From Ascidia mentula (taxonomy: Eukaryota > Chordata > Ascidiacea > Phlebobranchia > Ascidiidae): a stretch of DNA of 64,000 nucleotides. Under the pieces are notes generated by a model. It ran no database searches. It was given only the letters and a program-made list of their open reading frames with translations, and was not told the origin of the DNA. The stretch lies in NCBI GenBank assembly GCA_947561715.1, contig OX387205.1:6081001-6145000 (forward strand), read 5' to 3'. The first letter of the stretch is position 1, and each line of letters opens with the position of its first letter. Of the stretch, positions 50,346 to 63,896 are shown piece by piece. The position numbers were made by a program, and so were the translations under genes.

Positions 50346-51095
50346 ATGAAAAATAGAAAAGGTTTTCTTGATCTTCAAACTGGACTTCAATTTTGCGACG
50401 TTTTGAAGGATTTTACTTTAACTAACTTCATCTTCATATCTGTGTATGCTGTGTTGTGGTTACGGCAACGATCTTTTTACATCAACAAACATACCCTGCA
50501 TTTGACTTCGTGCTGCACACGATATTTTAGCGTTTTGGCTCTCTTTATCCTATTTATCATATCTCTGATAAACCCAGTGGTATATATCGCCACACAATGG
50601 TACCATAAAGGCAGGTTTGGCTGTAAGTTGAAATCCAGTGCGTTCCCTACAGATTATTACTGGCTGACGCTTGCCATAATTACTCTATTCTTTCATGCTA
50701 GTCTCCTTACACTATTTGCCTACCCTCTGTTGAAGCATCGTGCGGCTATCAGTCGACGAATGTCGCAGCAGATGCCCAATCGCAACGCCGAAGGACTGAT
50801 CTTGGTGATCAGAAGAGCTTTTCATTTGGCCATTGTTTGCGTTGTTTCTGATATTATAGTGGTGGTGGTAAATGTTGCCGTCGTCACACAGAATAACATT
50901 ATTCCCCAGATTGTAACCAACATCAACATTCTAATCAATGTCACAATGGTTGTCATGACATTTGGTGACAGGAAAAAGAGACTTATGCCGTGGACAAAGC
51001 CGATCAAAGAAACTGCCGCGGGAGAACAAGGCTCTTTGGCTATGATGCAGACTTCTTCCCGTTCAACAACCGGCTTACAGGAGCATATTGCTTAA
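50346..51095 (+). pseudogene. 7TM receptor-like gene, 5'-truncated copy (U4)
   Basis: An open frame of 249 codons from MKNRKGFLD with the same loss of TM1-TM2 as U2 and U3. It also has a 6-base deletion (KKVDF becomes KDF) and a W to R change in the FGDWKKR tail. The sequence directly upstream is further shortened: gcatggct joins tcttataatc, removing about 130 bases. An earlier in-frame ATG exists at 50283 but lies in former intergenic sequence. Confidence 0.65.
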
Positions 51096-51928
51096 GCATA
51101 TCTTGTTTGGTTTTCGACAAGGCTATGTAACTCATATGTATATAATGTGCAAAGAATAAACAAAGTGACATGAAAACAATTTGTCTTGAATAGCACCAGA
51201 GACCATGCTTTTTTTTGTTATACTACGATCGTCATTTGTTCATGGAATTTCGGCACAAGACACTAGTTCCCCGAAATGTAGTTGGATTTTGTTCTGATAG
51301 CGCATAACACGACTGTCTCTTGGTAAATAACAAATTTCAGTGCAACAGCTTATGTCTAAAAATTACATGCTTTGCAATTCTGTACAATAAGTGTGATTTT
51401 TATTGGAAATAAGGAATCAGTTACAGCAAATGTTGTAAGCAAATGCATCACCCCAATTCAACAAAAACTACTCAAGTATTTTTATTCACAATATAGCACA
51501 ATCATTGTCCTCCAGAAACGTGGTTGCATTTTTCCAGGTGTACAATAATTTTGTTTGTATGGGTTTGAAATAAACACAGAAAAGGATTTGCTTCTACTTA
51601 AAATCAAAGTTTAGCACTTGTAAAGTAGGAGTACATTTTTAAGTGCACTATAAAGTAGGTATCAAAATAAAGAACAAATAGTGGAAGGCTTTAGGTTTAA
51701 AAAGCAAACTACAAAACACAGCACTCACAAAACTAAAAAGAAAAACAGTATGACACAAGTAACACTCTTTCAATGTGATTTTTCTGTTGCTTTTTATGAT
51801 TTATTAGCTTTTGCCTCAATTTTTTTTTAATATAACTGGGTTAAAGTGGTTGGTTCAAGCGTAATTATTTCAGATTTAAGCCAAATTTTTATTGATTGGT
51901 TCTCTCTTTCCAAAAATGCCTAAAACAG

Positions 51929-54900
51929 TTAAATAAAAGTTATTAGATATGTAGGATACACAATTGAATCTTTGTACACAACAAAAATCTCAGGACTATC
52001 AGCATTATCAACTGTACTATCAAACTTCCTTTGACTGTTTTTTTGAGGAGGAGTTTTCATAGTTGAGTCTCCCTTGCAGTATTCACCAGTTACTACTTTG
52101 GCCAGAAAGATTGATTTTTGCCCTTCGGAATCTGGTGTGCAGCAACATACAGAGGAAGAAGATTTCACAGCAAAATAAACACCACGACCACAAAATGTAT
52201 CTGTAAAATAAAAAAATTATTTGATATATTAGCAGGCCTTCAACTTATTATAACAATCTTAAGCAAAAAGTATGTTCAATAATGTCAACCAACCAATCTA
52301 AGTGATTTTATTTGACTGATTATCTCACAAACATTTTGAAATATTAGGTTACATATGTGTAGTATATGAAGTTTACCATTTTTTCCAGCAAAACTTCGAT
52401 CAAAGCCTACATCAATAATTTTTTTTGTATCTGCACATGAGGTTCCATGAAATAGTTCACGTACTACAGAGCAGCTTAAATTTGACATGTTGGTTCGGAC
52501 CTCTTCCTCTTTTATTTTAAATTGACGATACAAACCAATGTTCTGTACTCTTTCAATCTAAAAATATTATGTGTCAGAATGTCAAATATTCAGGAATTAA
52601 ACATTTAAGTATCTTATGTTGAGGGTGACTCTTCTGGCAAAACTTGCCACAATACAAAAAATATAAATTTTACCACAAAAGGTCACCTAAACTTTTACTT
52701 GTTTCTTAAACCAACAGTTTGAAAAAGCAGTGCTTTACAAAAAAGGCCCAAGGTGAATGGGCGTTTAATATATACACATATGCTATCTGTTTATAAAAAA
52801 GCAATAAATTATATCAAAATTTAAATAATTACTTAACCTTTAAAACAGATCTGTGGAAAGGGTTGCTTTTTTTGAACATGTTTATTACATGTTGGTATTC
52901 CTTGTCATCTGATCCAGAAGACAATCTAATTTTACGTTTACCAGAACTTTTTTCCCAGTTTTCTGGAAGTTCTGCGAGAAACAACCAGTTACATGACAAT
53001 ATGTTGCAATACAATAAATATAAACTTGTGCATCAAGTAAAATGTAAACTACATGTTATTTATGGGACATTGCAGTGGGTTAGCCCAATATTAGTATAAT
53101 TAAAAAATTACAACTAACCTCCTTGAAAAGGCAAGCGGACCAACTCATAACATGTTTTGCCAATCAATATTTGCCTTGTTTGAAAGTTCACAAGAGTTTT
53201 CATGCCATAAAGTTGTATGTTACAACTTGAGCTGGAATTTTTCTGCACAGGGCACGACACTGTATTAAAGGCATTCAAATTATACAAACTTTTAGTACCT
53301 TGTACTCATTTTCGAGCACTAGATTTTTGGACATTGGTAAATCCATGGTGGTATCATTTATTTTATACTGCCAAACACAACTTTTTGCCAGCAGGTTTCC
53401 AGCTTTGAGATCAGAAAATGCATTAGAAAGATACTCCTTCAACTTGGTGGAGTGCATGGGATCATGTAAAGTTATTTTTCTAAAATGCAGATAATATTAC
53501 CAAAATTGAGTACATACTTTTTCAGTGACAGCACGGACAAAATAATTTCAAGTTGATTTTACCATCTAGAACTCAGGCAAAATTAGGAAACTAAAAAAGT
53601 TGGTTAATTAGTTTTCCTTTTATTAATGGATGAATCAGAATAGGCTAATTACCTTTTCTCAATTTTAAGGTAAGACTTGGTTTTCAGTGCCTCATCTACT
53701 ATATCAATTAGACCATCATCACTCATTACCAAATTGTCAGGAATTATATGTTGTTGACTCTCCATGCTAGACTGAACATGTTCTACAGCCTAAATAAAAT
53801 TTACACAAATATTGATGTGCATTTAAACTTAAATAAATAAAACTAATTAAGGGTAAGAATTGTGTGCAGACAATTATTTAGTTAAACTTTAAAAGAATGG
53901 CCAGACCCAAACACAGGATACATTAAACCCTAAATTTACAAGTTCATTTTTAGCAGCCTCACAATGAATGTTACATAAACAAAAACGAGCAAAGTTAACT
54001 CTGACTGCAAAGTGACACATATAAAATACAAGTAGTACATAAACTCATAAACAACTGAGCAGTGCCAATTAACAAGGTAAAAAGGACAAAATAGTCAATT
54101 AAAGTTGCAACCTGTGATATTTCTTGCTTGTTTCTGACATGAAATTATACGAACACATAAAACTAAGTGCTCTATGTACAAGAAAAAGGACTCATGATAC
54201 TAACTTTATTTAGGTTGTCCCTTCTGTCAGTAGTTAAAAACACATCAACAGTTTGCAAATTGGACTCCATGCAACTTAGTCTTTTTGAAAGAATCTCAGC
54301 TACATTTGGGTGCTGTTGCATTTTTCTATTTCCAGTTACTTAATTGAAAGAAAAAGTTATGGCATATATAATAATTCTTTTAGCACAACAGCCTAAACAG
54401 AACCAAATACCCTGTTTCTCAATTGCTTGTGCAAATGTTTGCAAAATTGACTTTTCAAAAACAACAAGTTTGATCAATTTAACATATTTCGGGTCACATG
54501 CAGCAAATTCTTCAAATGCTTTGGCAAATGATTTTGAAACTTTCTTTATTGGCAGACCAATTCCACCTAAAAACACTTAATATGAAATCAAATTCAACTA
54601 TTACAGTGAAAACTCGATTCTACCTGATCCTAAGGTTGGTAGGGCAATAGATTTATATTGAAGCTTTTCTGCTATATCAAGAACTTTATTTATTCGTCTC
54701 ACCAATTCAACTTCTGTATTTGGAGTGACAACATGTATGACATAGTTGCATGAAAGATTGTAACTTTTAGTTACTTTGCATGAAAGGGAATCAAAAACTG
54801 GCTTTGTATTGATGTCGAATTGCATTTGCAATCCAGCACATTTCAAAATATAAGGTGATAAATGACCTGCAGGTTACAGAAAAAGTTGTCATATCAGAAA

Positions 54901-57900
54901 TAGTCAATATACCAGCAACGCAACTATAAAGTCAGTCAATGTGCTTTTGTTTCCATATTTACCTTGACTCAGGTCAAAGTTGGCAACACAACCATTAACA
55001 ATGGCATCGGTTTTTTGTTGTGTTATGTCACCATGCATCACTTGAACATTTACAGTGCCATACCAGGTCTCTGAATCGCCAGTATCATTTATGTGACTTG
55101 ATCTAAAATTTAAATTTTTATTTTGTATTGTGTATGTGCGGCAAGTAAATTAAAGTAAATTTTTTCTACTGTTGACATATATTTTATTTTATAAATGCTA
55201 TAATTCATCAGTTTCAATATTGCATTATTCGAAAATAATATCTTTAAATGCAAAGCATAGTAAATAATGTAAAAAATGCAAAATAGTACATGGTTTACTT
55301 ACCCAGGTTTATCACAACTCAGTGAAGACTCTTCCAGTGGCATTGAAGATAGAGTGGTCTATAAATTAAGTGCAAAATGTCATCAAGGAAATATTATACT
55401 GCATTTGGTAGTTTATTATTCAAATAGTTGACGAAGAAATGCTAACAAGAATATAAAGCATAAAAACCTGAACAATAGTGCTGTATTCTTTATAAAGATG
55501 GTTAACAACACTTTTCCACTCCTTTGTTTCAAGGTAATCTGATAAGTTTGCTGCCTTAAATGTTAACTGCTTTTCTTGCCATGATATTTGGTCAAGTTTT
55601 GACATTGCTAAAAAATTAAACCAATGGTAAAGCTAACACACATTTAATGTACATACAGTTATTAGTGCGATGAATTTCATCTTACTGTTTTGCAAGACAA
55701 AAGTGTCACCATTTTAATCTAACACTTTCAAAAAACTACATTATTCAGAGCAATATTTAATAAATAAACTATAGAAACCTGTATTGTCCTACAAACAAAG
55801 TTTGCTTTCAAAAATTACCTGACTTGACATCTGAAGTTGGTCCCATTATTTCAATCCCATTTGAAACAATTTTCATGGTAATTGTTACTGGATATTTGTG
55901 ATCCCTAGATATGCGATCAAATATCATTTTAGCTTGGGCAGAATTGCATCCAAACACTGCTGATGTTTTAAGCACTTTCTCAATAACTTTGTTGAGATTA
56001 CGAACAGTTGACTCCACAAAATCAGCATTCAGCATTTTCTCTGCAAATCCTAGTGTGTAGATTTTGTGATTCTAGAATCGTAATTATATAACATCCTATT
56101 AAGTCAATAATCTTTTTGCAAATTGTACCTCAACAATCACATGAAGATGCTGCAATGAAAGTTTTTGAGTAAAACATTTCCAGTCACCACCTTGCAGTGC
56201 AGAATGTGGCAGTGTTACAGAAATATTTGTTTCCAAACATTGGATCATTTCTTCCAATGCTTTACAACCAGTTTCAAAGTGGGAGTCACTCAAAGTAACT
56301 AATTTTAACCCATTTTCAAAGATCACAACCCCTATGAAAAGTAAGTAATTTTAAACAAACAGATAAAAAGAACAACAAATACTTCACAAACTGATACAGT
56401 ACTGTATGTTGCTTCAGTTATAAAACTACAATATAATTTTTGTTTCACATGTAAAATGTCTACAACTTAATTTTCGTTGAATTCATAAAACATGGAAAGA
56501 CATTTACTGCAGTCAAAACAAAATTAGTCAATATAAAATCCACATTTTTTTGCAATTAGTGAAAAAAAAATAATCAAAATGGACCTTTCTCAGAAACCAA
56601 CTTCTGTAAATAATCGTTTGTTTAAGCTACTTTATTATTTACAGGAGTTGTTAAAAATATCTGTTACTAAGTCTTTGTGAGCCATAAAGACAACAGGAGA
56701 TTCCAAGAAAACAAACTTTTATTTTTCTGAGGAACCAAGTGTTTCAAAAAAATGTCTCAGATTGTTGTCTACAAAATGTTTCAGATATTGTAAAAATGTA
56801 AATGCAAAAAATTAAACAAAATATTAAAGATAACACTACCTTTAACACGGAGGTGTTCAAAAGTTTTTTTAATCAATTCCTCTGAATAGAGCACATGGTT
56901 TGTCAACATTTCCTCCAGGAAAGTTATTTTCTGTTTAACTATGTTCGGAATTGCTGATAACAGGTCTTTCTGTGAGGATGTGGACTGCTGTAATTTATAT
57001 TCTCGACACTTTTTAATGATGGTTAACTAACTTTAAGGTTATCCATGTAATCTTTAGCTTCTTGGATGTCTTCTGCTGATCCATTGAAAAGAAGCCTTTC
57101 ATCGTCTTCAAAGCAGCTAATTTTCACTTTTCCAGAAAATTTTTTGTTGGTTCGCTTTAGGATTTCACATTTCACAAGCAACCTTAACAAGTGTATAATA
57201 ACAAACCGGCATGCACTATTTCAAGTAATACCCCAATTAATAGGGATGTACGGAAAGTTCAATTGGCTAAATTTATCTGGTGGAAAATGAATAATTGTGA
57301 AAACCTTAGTTTTAAACGAATAAATTCGACAAACCGAAACTTATTTTACTGCATGTATCGCTGATATGCATACACACATAGATTAACATGTGTTAGTACT
57401 GTTTAAACAGTTTGAAAGGTATATATATGTTTGTTTTATTTTTATGGTCAAAGCAGTGATGAAAAATACTTTACACAGTTGGTACAACATTCAAGGTTTT
57501 TTTAGTACCGATAAAAGTTTGCATGATAGTAGTACATCCCATTCAGTACATGCTTTATTTAAATTTAATGCATTTAATGAGATGAATACTAAAATTAGTT
57601 TCAGTTTTTTCGGCAACTTGTGCAGAATATTCCATTTCAGCAAAATAAAAAAATACTGTTCCGGTGCATCACTACTAACTACGCCAAGCACATTAACCCA
57701 TTAACTAGTGAAGTCCCATCTTCCCTCATACTAAATCAGTTTCCAACTAAGAGTTTGTTTGTTGGAGAAAAGATTTCAAGAATTACAAAATTACTTGGTT
57801 ACCAAAGACATTTTCACAGAAATAATAATTGCATGTTATTGTGTTTGATGAACGACATGATAAGGTTACAGGACAAAAAAACAGGAAAAATTATCTTTAA

Positions 57901-59876
57901 CATAAAGGGATACACTCATGGTAATGTGTGTAGACAGTGAAAAAACAAAGTGGTGCAGTGACAGTAAAAAAGTTAAGAACCCATTTTTGCATGATAAGTG
58001 AAAATACATACTTGCACTCATCCTTCTTACAGTGTTCATTTGTATCTTCGTTTGTATCCATGTTGCTGTTGTGGGAAAGAAAAGGAATTTTAACTGTTTG
58101 TTAATAAAAATGTCAAAGTTTGTTGAATATGGTTTAATCCATTTTTAACCTAACAAAGGAACCAATTGAACACAATACTTAACTAATGGGAATTGCTCTT
58201 CTGTATGAAGACCAATTCCCATTACTACTATGCCTGGCAGCAGCAGCAAAAAAAATAGAAGCAATACTTAACATTTTATATTGTGACACAGTGCTTTCAA
58301 TTTCTACTTTTTTTGATTCAACATCTTCAACACAATTTTTAGCATGTTTTCAAAATTGCTTGTAAAAAAACAGAAAAAGGTGTGGCATGTGACCAAATAG
58401 TAATTATTCATCAGTTTTACAATGATGACATACCTTGTTATGGGTTGACCCAACATTCTTTTTATTTCTTGTAACCGCCCCTGCACCTTCTCAGTAGGCC
58501 CACTGAGAATAACATGGTCATTTTCCTTATACCACCGTTCAAATATTTCTCGATCTTTGTTGGAATAAAACTCTGGCCCAACCTTTGATTTAGCAATAGT
58601 ACCAGAAGCAAATGTAATTTTTTCAGTTTTGAAATTATCTTCAAACTTTGAAATAATGGTCTCACACAAAGTTTCAAACATTGACTGTTCCATTCCATTC
58701 TGGATGTATTTAAAGAAGTAGAAATGTATGTTTGTTTTTTGCCAACGTTTACTCATAATACATGCATGTTAAAAACATTGCACATTTTACCAAATTGCAG
58801 TAAATCAATACAACCAATTTAAATTTATTAGTTTGTTGTCAATGTTGATGCCTAAATCGTACTTACTGGAATTGCAGGTTTTTTTAAAAAAAAAAATGCA
58901 AATGATAAAATACAAATTTTAATTTTTGATAGTATTAATCATACAGCAAATAAACAATTTACTCTTCAAATTGTAAAATCTGGTATGGATAAACATAAAT
59001 TTTAGTTTGGTTTGGATAAATACTTACTTTTGCCTCTGATGAGATCTGATACTCAATATCATGTTTGGCTTTGATTTTAATGCAAATGGTACCTAAATGT
59101 TTCATGCATTCTTTTAATTTGCTGATATGTTGATGAGAATTTTTAACAAACATGGCCACATGTATGTCTTTGGCAGGAATTTTAACAGTAGCCAATCTTA
59201 CAGAAGATGAACTAGAGATAATTAAAAAATTATTTAATGTTGGCAAAATATATTCATTGCGTTCTAAAGCATACCCAATACTATCCAAACTGTTTTTTAT
59301 GTATTCCAGTTTTTGTGAAACAATGTTTTTTTCTCCAATCATGTGCAATACAATCACATGATTGGCATTTTGGTACCAACGAATAAACAATCTTGAATCA
59401 GCATCATCAAAAAATGAAGGATCCATTTTCTCAATAGATTCTCGAGGAAATGTTTTTTTCACTGTTGTGTATGAATCCAAAAAGTGTGCAAGACTTTGTT
59501 TGCATCGCTGATAAAAATAGTTTGGTGCTATCTTGGTTTTTCCCTGCAAAAATGTTTCTTGGGATTAATAAGCATGGTAAAGATGTAAATCATTGAATCG
59601 GGAAGCAGTGCGAAGATCCAATCTTGTCATACGTTAGCATGAAACATTTCTGTGTTGAATTAAGATCTATATTTGCTAAATAAAATACACACTACAAAAC
59701 CTAAAAAATCTGGTACCTTTAATGGAGAAAAGCAATATTGCATTTCTTGTTGTTCATTACTATTTATCGTAACAAATGCAAAGTCGTTGAAAGCACCAAT
59801 TAACTTGAACCGAGCTGGTTTGTTTTTGAGAAGAAAACGAGCAACATGTTGGTCATCAGCAGGAATGACAACATCT
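51929..59876 (-). CDS. PARP14-like: PARP14-like mono-ADP-ribosyltransferase, U4 copy (apparently intact)
   Basis: N-terminal exons: A1 59717-59876, B1 59275-59543, C1 59028-59211, B3 58434-58699, then the short exon 58012-58065, all phase-compatible. KH-like exons, macro domain, WWE and ART exons follow to the stop at 51929-51931. Changes that keep the frame: a 12-base insertion in B1 (HVIVLHMIGEKN), a 15-base insertion in a KH-like exon (about 56030), and a 36-base deletion at the start of the macro exon (about 55095) that keeps the acceptor. The ART domain keeps ELFHGTS, GVYFAV and PEIFVVYKD (H-Y-I triad). One change near the NAD site is YGRG to CGRG, and YFAVNSSYS reads YFAVKSSSS. Predicted role: mono-ADP-ribosylation in a macro-PARP, innate-immunity-type protein (family inference). 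The first exon is unresolved. Confidence 0.8.
57241..57674. mobile_element. hAT-type MITE (U4)
   Basis: Same element. The right target copy ctaactac (57675-57682) is intact; the left flank has decayed to ccaattaa. Confidence 0.75.
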
Positions 59877-62160
59877 CTGCATTACACATCATAAACAATA
59901 ACAACTAGAGATTATTAAGCATTTGTTTTAGTTACATGCACCAATAATTAATTTGTCAACATTTAAATAATCAGTAAAGAAAAAGTTTTGCACTTTTTTT
60001 GAGAAAACTTTCATAATTTGAAAACACGGCTATGCCAGATTGGAAAGTCTACGATTTGATCAGAGGTATTTTTATGCATGACTGTTGATTGCACAGACAG
60101 TGCACAGATCAGCAAACAGTTTTTTGTGTTAATGTATATTGGGTATTTTTTTTGTCAGGATTACCAATACTATGCAAAAGTGTGAAAGGCCCTTTTCTTC
60201 AAATCTGGCAGATATGTACGAATTTCATTTTTGAAAAAGCAGAAAGTTTCAACTGTAGCAAACCTTATATTTGCAACAAGCTGCATTAAATAGTAAAACA
60301 TTTCTTTGAAGAAACTTATACAATTGGTGGTTTCGAATTCACATCAACAATGGGTCTGACATTACAATGCAGCAGGAAAAAGATTGACTGAGAATGCATT
60401 GCTTTAGATACAAGTTTTTTACTAAAACATGTATAGCGCAGACCTAAATTTTTTTATGGTTTTTGTTTTTTCATTTTATGTTTAGGCAAAGCAGAAATTT
60501 TCGAAGAATATAAGTATTCCAAGCACCAAAAATTTCTGCTTAGGCGAAGAAAAACATCTTAAATTACCGTATTTACTCGATTGTAAGCCGCCCTCGAATG
60601 TAAGCCGCACGTTAATGTTAAAGACAAACTGAGGTGCCCTACAACAATAATAGTCAACAAATCTGTAGTTTAAAATTGTGAGATACGCAGACAATCTTGG
60701 GAGATAAAACGTATTGGTACGATGAAGCGAGTTGATGGTAAATTTCATTAAAAAACAGAGCGAAGACAAAATATCGGCGTGACATTAAATAATGTAACCG
60801 CCCTCGAATATAAGCCGCCCTCGATTGTAAGCCGCACAAACGGTAGGTTAAAAAACTTTATAAGCCGCGGCTTACAATCGAGTAAATACGGTAACGGCAA
60901 TTAGCGCGCCTGGCAGCAACTTTAGCTGCTGTGTGCGTTTTTACTGCGGCGAACAAGTCTTGATCGTATGGAAACTGACAGCGGACGGACACTAAGGCTT
61001 ATCTGTTGTGTATTTTGTTAGTGCGTACGACTAAACAACAAAAATTTCCCACAAAATGATTTACTGCACGTTTTATTGAAAAACACCTATGTAAACCAAT
61101 GCATTTTCCGCCAATCTTTAACTGCAGCATTGTGACGTCTGACACATTGTTGACGCGAAGTCGGAACCTTGAATTAACCTACTTTTCGGCATTATGGTGA
61201 TGTCTTGCCATATTACTCCATTAACCAGTTTTCTTTAAACTTGCTACTTGTTCTCTGTTCAGGCAAAAAGATCACTTCTACATAAACATCGGTTCCAATG
61301 GTTCCAAATTGTATTTTTTGCAGGGATAGGAACCGACAAACAAATGACGTAACAAAGCAAGTTCAGTTCCGCTTAGTGGGAATACCCTGTTTCGCATCTC
61401 AACTCCAGTCAAAGCAAAGGTCTGTAACGTAATTTTACGTTGCATAGCAACGTTTGAATTCATGGAAATATGAGCAATGGTCACACAACAGCCAGTTTCG
61501 TAATTAACGTAAGGAATCTCTTTCCATGGGGTTAAGGCATTTTAGGTAGCGTCTCGTCCAGCATCTCATTTCAAAATGTATAGCAACGGTTGCTTTCTCA
61601 CGTGATTTGATCTCGTTACTAGTGTGATATTAATTTACAAACGTTATCAGTTTCTACGCAACATTTATGTTTTCATGTGATTTTATTGGACAGCTTAAAT
61701 GTGTCGCCTTAGGGACGTTAAGTTTTTCGTGTATAAAGTCCTTCATTGCTTTGTGTAAGTGTCCAACATTTAAAATGTAAAAACAAACAGTTTACTGCGC
61801 TCAGCATGTATCGGCCGAGACTGCGAGTGTAACGGCAGAATTTGCGCGTCTGGCACCGCGCCGTCGTCACATAATAGGATATGGAATCTCAATTCCCGAA
61901 AACGCGTGTATTTGGCACACGGACACAGACACGTTCACGAACACGGTCTTCTGTGAAGAAAACGTACATTTATGATCCCAGTTATTCAATGATATTATGT
62001 CAATAACAAATATGCTTACCGGAGTTTTGAGCCAGATCGAAAAAAACTCAACAAACCAATCAGATTGATATCGCTCACACAAACTTATTCAAATAGAATA
62101 TAGGTAACGCAGAAGTAATACCATGCTTTTGCATAGCAAGGCAGGATCGCCCCACTGCGC
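59877..62160. other. Upstream region of PARP14-like gene (U4)
   Basis: Homologue of 18700-20989 with the MITE present. The minus-strand frame open for 120 codons in U1 and U2 is cut to 71 here, arguing against coding use. No supported exon. Confidence 0.45.
60567..60891. mobile_element. TA-target MITE (U4)
   Basis: Same 25-bp ends as U1, flanked by TA. Full length apart from small indels. Confidence 0.8.
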
Positions 62161-62179
62161 AGGCCCCTTTATATTTGGT

Positions 62180-62367
62180 GATCTCAGCTCTCGTATTTTA
62201 ATCATAAGGTTCACATGCTACGCAGCCAAGGCATTGCAGCCAAGCTGGATCAGCCACTTTTCTCGACAAGTCGGAGCGAGAACTGAAAATTCAAGCTCCC
62301 GGTGAGGTTTGAACTCACGACCCTGGGCTAACCAGGCCCAACGCTCTACCGACTAAGCTACAGGAGT
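62180..62367 (-). mobile_element. tRNA-derived SINE-like segment (U4)
   Basis: The tRNA-like part is 62295-62367. The A box carries a substitution (TAGCTTAGTCGG) that breaks a D-stem pair, further evidence against a functional tRNA. Confidence 0.6.
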
Positions 62368-63896
62368 GCAGTGGTTTCACGGGGTATATTGTGGCCAAGG
62401 TACACTGGTGCGCAAGCGCACAAATTGTCAGGCGACCTTCACATACGTAGGGGATCTCTTGCTGGAATTCCTCTCTCCTTGATTCTCATTTAAGGAAATT
62501 AACTAAAATATTATCAACGGCAGGATAACAGATAGACGGGCCGACGAGAGACCACCACAGCGGTGTTCTCGCAGCAAATGGTTGTTTGCGGTTTCCTGTT
62601 CTCATCTCCAAGACTCTATGGGCATACGGAACGTCAGTGCCATTAAGTAGCAGCACCTCACCATTACACAACTGAGGAAATTCTAATCCCTGAAGGCGTG
62701 GAAGACTGTCCAATTCCGTATTTCTCGGGGTTGGATTAGGCTCGACCGGAATAGCGTCAATAGACAAGGCATTGTCCACATTAATTTCTTCATCTTCATT
62801 TAATGACAAAACGCGAAAAATTGCGCTAATGCCACTGTAATTTGCGAGCCTTTTTCCGACGCTGGACATGGTAACTTGTCTCGGACTTCCGTCTATTGGA
62901 AGTAGATCTGCTAACCTTTTGTCGTAAAAACTTGTATCGGATCCCTGGTCGAGGAACGCGTACGTCTTGACCTCTCGACCATTGGCTCGAATTTTCACCG
63001 GAATAACCGAAAAGTACGATGAATGGCCGTTCTTCATCGCATTGCACCTGGCTGTAGAATTGATGGTCTGGCTGCTGGGGGGCTCGCTGCGCTGAATTCT
63101 ATTTTACAACGCTTCTACGAAGGCTCTAGCGACTATATGGCTTACCGATGTTCTCGTAGTGAATGTTTCTTGCCTCTGGATAGCCTTCCTTCGTCTCCAA
63201 GACAGAACAGTGTTCAATCGGGGACCTCGCCTTTCCTTTGCATTGATTGACAAGCAATGTCAGGCGCATATCGTCATTTCGAGTCTTGCATTCGAGATTC
63301 GATTCAAAGTAACGTACAAACATCCAATAATCCGTAGGTTTTCCCGAGAAAGTCATGTGGCTTCGGCATACTCATGCCTTCTCCAACTGCCTCTACGATG
63401 CACGGTAATACAGCTGGGCTCTCTTTCATTTCCAAGTCCGGGTGTGTATTCAATACAGGAGCACGTACAAGAGGACTATCGTTGTCACGTGGTACTTCCC
63501 CATTTTGGATATGGGACGCACAATCTCGGGTAGCAGAAGACGTCGTCGGAACTTCTTCGACAGCCAGGACCGAGGAAGTCGATTCTACCTCTGGGCTCTG
63601 GCTATGGTTGGGCCCTTTGTCCGACGACGTCAGATCATTGGGTTCTTCATTCAATATTCTAGCCCTTGCATCGGCAGCCTGGAAATCGTTTTTTGGCTTT
63701 AACTTCCGCCTTTCTGCTTCCAAAACAACCTTTTCCAAATCTGCCTTCTGTTGCAGAGCCACCCTTTCAAGTTCTGCCTTTCGTTCCAGAGCTGCCTTTT
63801 TAAGTTCCGCCTTTCGTTGCCCTTGAACTAGATCGCATATTTTTAACGTGTTTTCAATAAATTGTTTTCCTTGGATTTCTCCACATTTTAACGTAA
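62368..63896 (-). mobile_element. BEL/Pao-type gag-protease fragment (U4)
   Basis: Same organisation as U3. Protease part 62486-63037, ended early by a TGT to TGA change at 62486; gag part 63126-63356 and 63304-63762 in different frames. Degenerate. Confidence 0.75.
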
